A stretch of 64,000 nucleotides of DNA from Mesostigma viride (taxonomy: Eukaryota > Streptophyta > Mesostigmatophyceae > Mesostigmatales > Mesostigmataceae): contig RPFO01000017.1 of NCBI GenBank assembly GCA_009746045.1, positions 1,665,452 to 1,729,451 of the forward strand. The letters are read 5' to 3'. The notes beneath the pieces are model-generated. The model ran no database searches. It was not told the DNA's origin and saw only the letters and a list, made by a program, of their open reading frames with translations. The translations under genes were made by a program, and so were the position numbers. Numbering within the stretch: the first letter of the stretch is position 1; each line of letters begins with the position of its first letter. This document shows positions 1 through 8,258 of the stretch, in pieces.

Positions 1-3000
1 CTGACAGGCTGCACACACACGTACACACACCATGCACGCAATTAAGGGCCGGCATGCACACACACGTACATCCACCGCGCAAGCAAGGGGCGAGTGCACA
101 CACACGTACATCCACCGCGCAACCACGGGGCGGCTGCACTCACATGTACACACACCATGCACGCAAGGGGCGGCTGCACTCACATGTACATCCACCGCGC
201 ACGCAAGGGGCGGCTGCACACACACGTACACACACCATGCACGCAAGGGCCGGCATGCACACACACGTACACACACCATGCACGCAAGGAGCGACTGCAC
301 GCATACTTACACACACCGCGCACGCAAGGGGCGGCTGCACACACACGTACACACACCATGCACGCAAGGGCCGGCTGCACACACACGTACATCCACCGCG
401 CACGCAAGGGGCGGCATGCACACACACGTACATACACTGCGCACGCACGGGGCGACTGCACACACATGTACATCCACCGCGCACGCAAGGGGCGAGTACA
501 AACACATGTACATACACCGCGCACGCAAGGGGCGACTGCACACAAACGTACATCCACCGCGCACGCAAGGGCCGGCTGCACACACATGTACATACACCAT
601 GCACGCAAGGGGCGGCTGCACACACACGTACATACACCATGCACGCAAGGGGCGGCTGCACACACACGTACATCCACCGCGCACGCACGGGGCAACTGCA
701 CACACACGTACACACACCATGCACGAAAGGGACGGCTGCACACAAATGTACATCCACCGCGCACGCAAGGGGCGGCTGCACACACACGTACATCCACCGC
801 GCACGCAAGGGGCGGCTGCACTCACATGTACACACACCATGCACGCAAGGGGCGGCTGCACACACACGTACATACACCATGCACGCAAGGGGCGGCTGCA
901 CACACACGTACACACACCATGCACGCTTGGGGCGACGGCACATGTACATCCACCGCGCACGCAAGGGGCGAGTGCACACACACGTACATCCACCGCGCAC
1001 GCAAGGGGCGGCTGCACACACATGTACACACACCATGCACGCAAGGGGCGGCTGCACACACACGTACATACACCGCGCACGCAAGGGGCGGCTGCACACA
1101 CACGTACATACACCATGCACGCAAGGGGCGGCTGCACACACACGTACATACACCGCGCACGCACGGGGCAACTGCACACACACGTACACACACCATGCAC
1201 GAAAGGGACGGCTGCACACAAATGTACATCCACCGCGCACGCAAGGGGCGGCTGCACACACACGTACACACACCATGCACGCAAGGGCCGGCATGCACAC
1301 ACACGTACATCCACCGCGCACGCAAGGGGCAACTGCACACACACGTACACACACCATGCACGGAAGGGACGGCTGCACACAAACGTACATACACCGCGCA
1401 CGCAAGGGCCGGCTGCACTCACATGTACATACACCATGCACGCAAGGGGCGGCTGCACACACATGTACATACACCATGCACGCAAGAGGCGAGTGCACAC
1501 ACACGTACATACACCGCGCACGCAAGGGACGGCTGCACACACACGTACACACACCATGCACGCAAGGGCCGGCATGCACACACACGTACATCCACCGCGC
1601 ACGCAAGGGGCAACTGCACACACACGTACACACACCATGCACGGAAGGGACGGCTGCACACAAACGTACATACACCGCGCACGCAAGGGCCGGCGGCACT
1701 CACATGTACATACACCATGCACGCAAGGGGCGGCTGCACACACATGTACATACACCATGCACGCAAGGGGCGAGTGCACACACACGTACATACACCGCGC
1801 ACGCAAGGGACGGCTGCACACACACGTACACACACCATGCACGCTTGGGGCGACGGCACTCACATGTACATACACCGTGCACGCAAGGGGCGGCTGCACA
1901 CACACGTACATACACCGCGCATGCAAGGGGCGGCTGCACACACACGTACACACACCATGCACGCAAGGGCCGGCATGCACACACACGTACATCCACCGCG
2001 CACGCAAGGGGCGGCTGCACACACACGTACACACACCATGCACGGAAGGGGCGACTGCACACACACGTACATACACCGCGCACGCAAGGGGCGACTCCAC
2101 ACACACTGGAATACACCGCGCACGCAAGGGGCGAGTTCACACACACGTCAACACACCGCGCACGCAAGGGGCGGCTGCACACACATGTCCATCCACCGCG
2201 CACGCAAGGGGCGAGTGCACACACACGTACATACATCGCGCACGCAAGGGGCGGCAGCACACACATGTACACACACCATGCACGCAAGGGGCGGCTGCAC
2301 ACACACGTACATCCACCGCGCACGCAAGGGGCGGCTGCACACACATGTACATCCACCGCGCACGCAAGGGGCGAGTGCAAACACATGTACATACACCGCG
2401 CACGCAAGGGGCAACTGCCCACACATGTACATCCACCGCGCACGCAAGGGCTTGCTGCACTCACATGTACATACACCGCGCATGCAAGGGGCGGCTGCAC
2501 ACACAAGTAGACACACCATCCACGCAAGGGCCGGCATGCACACACACGTACATCCACCGCGCACGCAAGGGGCGGCTGCACACAAACGTCCATCCACCGC
2601 GCACGCAAGGGGCGGCTGCACACACACGTACATAAACCGCGCACGCAAGGGGCGAGTGGAAAAACATGTACATCCACCGCGCACGCAAGGGGCAACTGCA
2701 CACACACGTACATACACCGCGCACGCAAGGGGCGGCTGCACACACACGTACACACACCATGCACGCAAAGGCCGGCATGCACACACACGTACATACACCG
2801 CGCACGCAAGGGGCGGCTGCACTCACATGTACACACACCATGCACGCAAGGGGCGGCTGCACACACACGTCCATCCACCGCGCACGCAAGGGGCGGCTGC
2901 ACACACACGTACACACACCATGCACGCAAGGGCCGGCATGCACACACACGTACATCCACCGCGCACGCAAGGGGCAACTGCACACACACGTACACACACC

Positions 3001-3070
3001 ATGCACGGAAGGGGCGGCTGCACACACATGTACATCCACCGCGCACGCAAGGGGCGGCTGCACACACACG
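1..3070. repeat. 40-bp satellite array, left block
   Basis: The tandem unit is about 40 bp, with a core like GGGGCGGCTGCACACACACG followed by TACATCCACCGCGCACGCAA. Units vary at a few positions: CACCATGC or CACCGCGC, ACGTAC or ATGTAC, and a 41-bp form with GCCGGCATGCAC. Longer blocks recur, for example near 1285 and 1566 and again in the right block near 13466, which suggests unequal exchange. Because 40 is not a multiple of 3 and the unit has no stop codon, several frames on both strands stay open for hundreds of codons. I call no gene here. Confidence 0.97.
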
Positions 3071-3075
3071 TACAT
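3071..3075. other. Target-site duplication TACAT, left copy
   Basis: The last five satellite bases before the 5' LTR are TACAT. The same five bases follow the 3' LTR at 13330-13334. Removing the element and one copy restores a continuous satellite unit, which fixes the insertion site to the base. Confidence 0.93.
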
Positions 3076-3722
3076 AGTTAGCATTTTGGGCAACCAATAT
3101 GCTAAGTGGATGCAGTTTGGAAAGACCTTTCCAACGCCGTGCTGACCGCCTGAAACAGACAAGGGACGAGAAAGATATGAGGTCCCGAAGTCCTAGCCGT
3201 CCGTGGCCGACTAGGGTACAGTCCTCTGGTATAGTGGACAGGACACGTGGCAGGCCGTGCCTGCACAGGCTTAGCCTGACTATCACGTGACTGTGGTCCA
3301 CGTAGACCAGAGGAGCAGCAGCCTGTGGCTGGTGGAAAACAGGACTGGCACAGGTCTGCAAGGATACTAGGCCTTGCAGGCTTGTGACAGGTCCTGTACT
3401 TCCTAGGTTGCAGCGTCTAGGCAAATCCAGTTCGTCCTGGCTCTGCACTGATGCCAGTGGACGTTGAGGATTTGCTTGCCTGCCTGCACGTGCCTCGTCA
3501 TGCCGATGGGAACGAGGAACAACGCAAAGGATATAGCTTGGTCATGGGGGATGACCAGCGATCTTGGCAAGCACGAACCGAGGCTCCCACATTGGACGTG
3601 GAACCGCTCACCGTGGTCGTGGCTTGGTGCACGGGTTAAAGGTTGCTGCCTTTGCAACTTTGGCTTATCCCGTTGTGTGGCGTGAGAGACCAGGAACTCA
3701 CAGTTCTGGCTGCTCGCTAACT
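3076..3722 (+). repeat. 5' LTR of copia-1
   Basis: This 647-bp segment is repeated at 12683-13329. It begins AGTTAGC and ends GCTAACT, a perfect 7-bp terminal inverted repeat. Short ORFs inside it occur identically in both copies and are not genes. I could not recognise a tRNA primer-binding site just downstream (3723 onward); an internal or half-tRNA primer, as in some copia elements, is possible. Confidence 0.95.
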
Positions 3723-3754
3723 CGTACTATTGCATTTCTGTTTGCAAGGTTTTC

Positions 3755-4903
3755 ATGTCGGCCGAGGCTCGGGTCGAGACACCTGAGTCATCCCCCAGGC
3801 GCGAAGCAGCTCCCGAGTTGCCAGCGCGCGAAAACGCATTCTACCCCTATACTCACCCATCCAACGCTTCTACATTTGTGCTGGCAGCCTACGTTGGGAG
3901 GGGCCTTGCGGAAGGAGGTTGGGTAGCTGTGTTCGGTAACGCAGCGGGGCCGTCGGCAAACGACCCTGTGGTAATGAGGATAAGGGCGACGACGTCGCCA
4001 GGGGAAACAGGGCGGGTCTGCACGGAGCGCCTCGTCGCTATTCGCGACGAAATTGCTTCGTTGATCTACAGTTTAGAGGTTGCGTGCCAGGGCGGGCACG
4101 TCACCATTCAGGCGCTGGACTTAGCGCGTGAAACGCTGGGCCAACTGGTGGCCATCTGTTTAGGTGGAACCAGACTGTATAATCACTGGGTGGCGACAAG
4201 CTCGCTGGGGGAGGGGACCGACGCGTCACACATCATACGAGACGCGCAGACGCGCGAGGCCGATAGCCCGTGGGATTCGGCTGAAGTGGTGGCTCAAACG
4301 TGTGAGCACCTGGTCAACATTCTGATCCAAGAGGCGCGTGGTCACGCTGATCACTGGGTGATCACTACACGTCCACCAGGCATTTGGTCGACCTTGGACA
4401 CACCGAGGTTGCAGAGCAGGCCGGGGGCGTGTGGGCCAACGGTGACGGTCATCACCGGTCGGGAGGTCACCGACGAGGATTTTCACAACCAGTTCGTGGA
4501 CCGACCAACGGGCATCATAGCTCGGTCGTCACAGCAGATTGACGAAGGTGACGGCACAAACGAAAGCTACTCAGCTCGGCGTAGGGCGGAGTTGCATATA
4601 CCGTTTGAGCCGGAACACGATTTCGCTGAGATTGGTCGGGGGACACGGAACGACAGGCGGGGTGGTGGCAGCCGGTGGGTCAGGAATCTTCAGTGGTATC
4701 GCCGTGGCAGTGCGCCTAGACTGCCGGTAGAGCAGACAGCAGCCGGGAGGCCGGTGAGCCGTGTGCTAGGTCCTTACAACGCGGAGGAGGTCCGCTCAGT
4801 TCCACGCGTGGGGACACCGGTGGCACGCACAGCGCAGGAGCGTGAGGAGGAGGCAGCAGCTGGAGAGCAGCCAGCGGCTTCTTCAGGCAGCACCAGCGCT
4901 TGA
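3755..4903 (+). CDS. ORF-A: extra ORF between the 5' LTR and gag, unknown function
   Basis: This intact 382-codon ORF begins with ATG 33 bp after the LTR and ends with TGA about 50 bp before the gag ATG. It is GC-rich, acidic in its last 30 residues, and has a basic Arg/Gly-rich stretch around residues 290-330. I see no transmembrane segment, signal peptide or known catalytic motif. A smaller ORF in the same position (52056-52976) precedes gag in copia-2, so the layout LTR, ORF-A, gag is shared and the frame has probably been kept by selection. A structural or nucleic-acid-binding role would fit the basic patch, but this is inference. Envelope-like genes normally lie 3' of pol, so position argues against that. 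Confidence 0.75.
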   Translation: MSAEARVETPESSPRREAAPELPARENAFYPYTHPSNASTFVLAAYVGRGLAEGGWVAVFGNAAGPSANDPVVMRIRATTSPGETGRVCTERLVAIRDEIASLIYSLEVACQGGHVTIQALDLARETLGQLVAICLGGTRLYNHWVATSSLGEGTDASHIIRDAQTREADSPWDSAEVVAQTCEHLVNILIQEARGHADHWVITTRPPGIWSTLDTPRLQSRPGACGPTVTVITGREVTDEDFHNQFVDRPTGIIARSSQQIDEGDGTNESYSARRRAELHIPFEPEHDFAEIGRGTRNDRRGGGSRWVRNLQWYRRGSAPRLPVEQTAAGRPVSRVLGPYNAEEVRSVPRVGTPVARTAQEREEEAAAGEQPAASSGSTSA

Positions 4904-4956
4904 GCCTGTTCTTCCTTGTCTATCGCCTGTTTTGTTTTGCCATCCCACTGTATATA

Positions 4957-6009
4957 ATGCCTCGTGGCAAACCGGGAGACGGCGACAAGGGCGAGATGGA
5001 GGCACCGGCTGGAGCAAGCCAGGAGCCTCGGCAAGACAAGGAGCAGCTGGTGGGAGAGGCGATCCCAGCCAGCGACGGCGATGGGGGAAAAAGACCAGGC
5101 GGCAAGAGACGGCATGAAGACGCGGTGGAGGAGGCGCGCAAGGTGCGGGCAATAGGGCCAACGGATGCAATAACGGTGGCAAACGGGCAACCAGCCGTGG
5201 AGAAGCGTAAGAGGGACCCCTCCGCTGACGGCAATGGTAAGAGGCCTCATGTGGATGTGCTCTCCCCTGTGCCTGCTGGGCCAAGTGGTGCTGTTGTTGA
5301 GACACCCGCTGTGGTGGAGCCAGTGAGGGCGCTGCCAGGGTCGAGACCTCACATGAGTGCTGTCACTGTTATGAATGGACAAAAGCCTCTTAACCCACCA
5401 CTAGCACAGGAAGCTTTGGACAAGTGGCTTGAGGACATGGAGCTTGTTGTGTGCTCCGTGGACCCCACTGTCAATCTAGTGCAAGTGTTTCACTCGTCCA
5501 CGTGCAACAGGGACTCGTCAGAGCGTGTCAGGGAGAAGGCTAGGACTGCTGTCAAGGATAAGTTAACCTGGGCACAGTTCCTGGAAGGGTTGAGGGAGGA
5601 GTTCTCTGACAAGGTTCTCAACCTCACCAACTATTACAAGCATCAGTATGACACCTTTGAGATAGTGGGCCCTGTGGCAGAGGAATGGGCTAGGCTCAAC
5701 CGTATCAGGGACAAGGGGGCCAAGTATGGCTTCATGGTCACAGATAGGGCCTTGGCAGACTATTTCCTGGACCGTATGGGTTTGAGTGTGGATGGGAGGA
5801 ACGGTGCCGGCATGTTTCTTAACCAGACTGATGGCTCCTTGCGTGCTCTGGAGCTTGTAATCCTCAGCATAAGGAAGCCAGATCCTGCCTGCAAAGCTAT
5901 CCAGTCCCATGGCAGCAATGCCACCTCCGCTGTGCAGGGCCAAGGTGATGTCCCCGGGTACCCAGCCCGTGATGGGGCAAGGCCCAACAAGCGTAAGCAG
6001 TTACGTTAA
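4957..6009 (+). CDS. Gag, N-terminal and capsid part (interrupted)
   Basis: ATG at 4957 is the first methionine in this frame. The N-terminal 120 residues are charged and low in complexity. A helical capsid-like region follows from about residue 150, with the pattern LEDM, then TWAQFLEGLREEF, then FMVTDRALADYF. The copia-2 gag shows the same pattern at 60508-61302, supporting homology. The frame runs into the palindromic element at 5999 and stops at once (TAA near 6007). Its downstream half, including the zinc knuckle, is at 6889-7202. The frames on either side of the insert agree exactly once the insert and one TSD copy are discounted, giving a Gag of about 451 residues. Confidence 0.85.
   Translation: MPRGKPGDGDKGEMEAPAGASQEPRQDKEQLVGEAIPASDGDGGKRPGGKRRHEDAVEEARKVRAIGPTDAITVANGQPAVEKRKRDPSADGNGKRPHVDVLSPVPAGPSGAVVETPAVVEPVRALPGSRPHMSAVTVMNGQKPLNPPLAQEALDKWLEDMELVVCSVDPTVNLVQVFHSSTCNRDSSERVREKARTAVKDKLTWAQFLEGLREEFSDKVLNLTNYYKHQYDTFEIVGPVAEEWARLNRIRDKGAKYGFMVTDRALADYFLDRMGLSVDGRNGAGMFLNQTDGSLRALELVILSIRKPDPACKAIQSHGSNATSAVQGQGDVPGYPARDGARPNKRKQLR
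5994..5998. other. Target-site duplication TAAGC, left copy
   Basis: TAAGC directly precedes the palindromic element and is repeated right after it at 6884-6888. This shows that the element moved as a discrete unit into gag. Confidence 0.92.
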
Positions 6010-6883
6010 ATAGTGCCGGAACCTTTTGCCGCCTGAGGCAAATCGGTCCGTCACACTATTTTGCCCGGAATAACCACTTCCGAGCACCCAAGTTAATTCG
6101 GCCGAATTAACTTGGGTGCTCGGAAGTGGTTATTCCGGGCAAAATAGTGTGACGGACCGATTTGCCTCAGGCGGCAAAAGGTTCCGGCACTATTTAACGT
6201 AACTAAAACCTGGCCTCGTGGAGGGGGGACGAAGAGCCCGAGACATCCGCCTAGGCCGCTGAGCACGCACCACTAAATGCGCCGGAGCTGCCTCAGTGAG
6301 GATTCGAACCCCTGACCTCCAAGGTGCACAGGTTTTAGTTACGTTAAATAGTGCCGGAACCTTTTTGCCGCCTGAGGCAAATCGGGCCGGAACACTATTT
6401 TGCCCGGAATAACCACTTCCGAGCACCCAAGTTAATTCGGCCGAATTAACTTGGGTGCTCGGAAGTGGTTATTCCGGGCAAAATAGTGTGACGGACCGAT
6501 TTGCCTCAGGCGGCAAAAGGTTCCGGCACTATTTAACGTAACTAAAACCTGTGCACCTTGGAGGTCAGGGGTTCGAATCCTCACTGAGGCAGCTCCGGCG
6601 CATTTAGTGGTGCGTGCTCAGCGGCCTAGGCGGATGTCTCGGGCTCTTCGTCCCCCCTCCACGAGGCCAGGTTTTAGTTACGTTAAATAGTGCCGGAACC
6701 TTTTTGCCGCCTGAGGCAAATCGGGCCGGAACACTATTTTGCCCGGAATAACCACTTCCGAGCACCCAAGTTAATTCGGCCGAATTAACTTGGGTGCTCG
6801 GAAGTGGTTATTCCGGGCAAAATAGTGTTCCGGCCCGATTTGCCTCAGGCGGCAAAAAGGTTCCGGCACTATTTAACGTAACT
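5999..6883. mobile_element. Palindromic element 1 (P-S-P-S'-P) inserted in gag
   Basis: This 885-bp element contains three palindromes, each starting AGTTACG and ending CGTAACT: 5999-6204 (206 bp, perfect), 6337-6543 (207 bp, near-perfect) and 6676-6883 (208 bp, perfect). All centre on AATTCGGCCGAATT. They are separated by a 132-bp spacer (6205-6336) and its reverse complement (6544-6675). The arms exist as two sequence types: the first palindrome is A/A', the third B/B', and the middle one has a B left arm and an A right arm. The spacer carries GGTTCGAATCC, a match to the tRNA T-loop/pol III B box. It encodes no protein and matches no standard class I know. The 5-bp TSD and AGTTA...TAACT ends resemble the LTR ends of the host retrotransposon. 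Confidence 0.9.
6205..6336 (-). other. Spacer S of palindromic element 1 with tRNA-like T-arm
   Basis: Read on the minus strand, the spacer contains CACCTTGGAGGTCAGGGG followed by TTCGAAT and a partly complementary CCTCA. This looks like the 3' half of a tRNA with a weakened T-stem. An inverted copy lies at 6544-6675 on the plus strand. The spacer begins AAAACCTGG and ends CAGGTTTT, so it also has short inverted ends. I found no convincing A box or acceptor stem, so it is unlikely to be a working tRNA. A pol III promoter relic or a primer-related module is possible. Confidence 0.55.
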
Positions 6884-6888
6884 TAAGC

Positions 6889-7202
6889 GCTTCAGGCGCC
6901 AGAGGCAAGGGGCTCAGGGTGGCAAGGGTGCAGGTTCCCAAGGAGGGGTTGGGAGCCAGCAAGCTGGTGGTCAGCAGGGTAAGGGTGGCCAAGGGCAAGG
7001 CAAGGGCCAAGCTCAAGGCAACCAGGGCAAGCAGGGTGGGCAGTCTCAGGGAGGCCAGGGGAAGCCTGGCAAGGGTGGGGCTGGGTCTGGGAAGAAGGGT
7101 GGGCCATGCTTTGTGTGTGGCAAGGAAGGTCACTGGCGTCGTGAGTGTCCTGACAGGAAGGCCAAGCCTGCTGGGGCAGGGGGCCAGTCTGGGCAGCAGT
7201 GA
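6889..7202 (+). CDS. Gag, C-terminal nucleocapsid part with CCHC knuckle
   Basis: This is the continuation of the gag frame after the inserted element. It encodes a Gly/Gln/Lys-rich basic tract of about 70 residues and then a retroviral zinc knuckle CFVCGKEGHWRREC (C-X2-C-X4-H-X4-C), which binds RNA during packaging in this family. The frame ends at TGA 7200-7202, and pol continues in the same frame. The start given is only the end of the target-site duplication, not an initiation site. Confidence 0.9.
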
Positions 7203-7206
7203 CTAG
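7200..7206 (+). promoter_or_regulatory. Candidate stop-codon readthrough site TGA CTAG between gag and pol
   Basis: The gag stop is TGA followed directly by CTAG. UGA-CUA(G) is an established leaky stop context, known from alphaviruses, some plant viruses and some animal genes. The next codons stay open in the same frame for over 1 kb through integrase. A readthrough Gag-Pol is therefore the simplest reading of the layout, though translation was not observed. Confidence 0.6.
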
Positions 7207-8258
7207 CATCATCCCCTGTAAATAGTCAATCACCCCTTGGGGAAGGTGTGCTGGATGTACATAAGGATGGGGGTGTGCCCCTTGTGCAGCACCAAGGGTG
7301 TAAAGATGTTGTTCTTCCACTGGATTGCAATAACAATGCTGCAGCTGAATTCCCTATGCCTCATGCAGGTGGTGGGTCTCCAGCAGGTGCTGGCCTGGAG
7401 GGCCAAGGGACCTTGCTGGAAGGGCCTGGAGCGGTCCAGGGTGCAGGACCTGACTTGGGGCGTCAGGACGGCCTGCAGGGAAGCCCTGGAACCTCAGGAG
7501 TGGATCATGTGTCCCCACACACGGTTCAGACGTCTCGCCAGGTCAGTACTGACAGAGTGCTGAGCTATGCTGAGGCTGGCCATAGGTTGCATCACATGTT
7601 TGGGCATTCTGGGCAGGCAGCAATGTTTGCTTGGAAGCTAGGTAGGGAGCCTTTGTGGGAGGCTTGCCAGGCTGCTGCTGAGAACTGTGGTTGCCAGGAG
7701 AATGCTGTTCACCCACCTCAGTCCCATGCTAGGGAGCCTGCTAGGGAGCGTGGCGACATCCAGATGGATATCCAGCATATCAGGGGCTTGTATATATTGG
7801 TGGGGGTGGACAGGTTCAGCAGATACAGGCTGATAGACGTTCTGCCTGGTATGCAGGAGCACCACTTGTTGTTGGGTATGAAGGCCCTGATCCCAGGCTT
7901 TGGGGTGTGCAAGAGTGTGCAGGCAGACTTGCAGTTTGACTGTTTGCTCAAGCATCAGGACCAGCTGCCTTGTAAGCTGGTAGTAGTCCCCAGGGAGAGT
8001 CATGGGCAGCAAGGGGCTGTAGAGAGATCCATACGTGAAGTGAAGACAGTGGTGCTAGCAGCAGAGTCAGTGCCACTTGTGGCATCTGCCTTAGAGAGGG
8101 CAGCCTGGTGTAAGGGGATAGAAGAGCAGCTGAACCACAGGGTTAACTATTACTTTGATGGTGTGGCTGTCTCTCCCCTGGCCCTGCAGTATAGCTTGTT
8201 GCCTGAGAACGTGGTGCAGGCCAGTCTTAGGAAGGCAGATAGGTTTTTGCCCAGCTGA
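7203..8258 (+). CDS. Pol part 1: copia-type integrase
   Basis: The frame is continuous with gag across the TGA. The first 110 residues are Gly-rich and carry no recognisable protease motif. A zinc-binding N-terminus follows (HHMFGHSGQ, later NCGCQEN), then the catalytic core: first Asp in IQMDIQHIRGLYILVGVDRF, second Asp in VQADLQFD, and Glu in HGQQGAVERSIREVK. This is the D, D, E set that joins cDNA ends to the target. The frame ends with TGA at 8256-8258. The integrase C-terminal region is encoded in the next frame from 8243, so a single frame break lies between 8243 and 8255. Confidence 0.88.
   Translation, partial: LASSPVNSQSPLGEGVLDVHKDGGVPLVQHQGCKDVVLPLDCNNNAAAEFPMPHAGGGSPAGAGLEGQGTLLEGPGAVQGAGPDLGRQDGLQGSPGTSGVDHVSPHTVQTSRQVSTDRVLSYAEAGHRLHHMFGHSGQAAMFAWKLGREPLWEACQAAAENCGCQENAVHPPQSHAREPARERGDIQMDIQHIRGLYILVGVDRFSRYRLIDVLPGMQEHHLLLGMKALIPGFGVCKSVQADLQFDCLLKHQDQLPCKLVVVPRESHGQQGAVERSIREVKTVVLAAESVPLVASALERAAWCKGIEEQLNHRVNYYFDGVAVSPLALQYSLLPENVVQASLRKADRFLPS

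Noticed and set aside
32-3081. Three overlapping plus-strand ORFs of 818-995 codons and several minus-strand ORFs
   Set aside because: All are readings of the same 40-bp satellite in different frames; there is no start context, domain or end feature.
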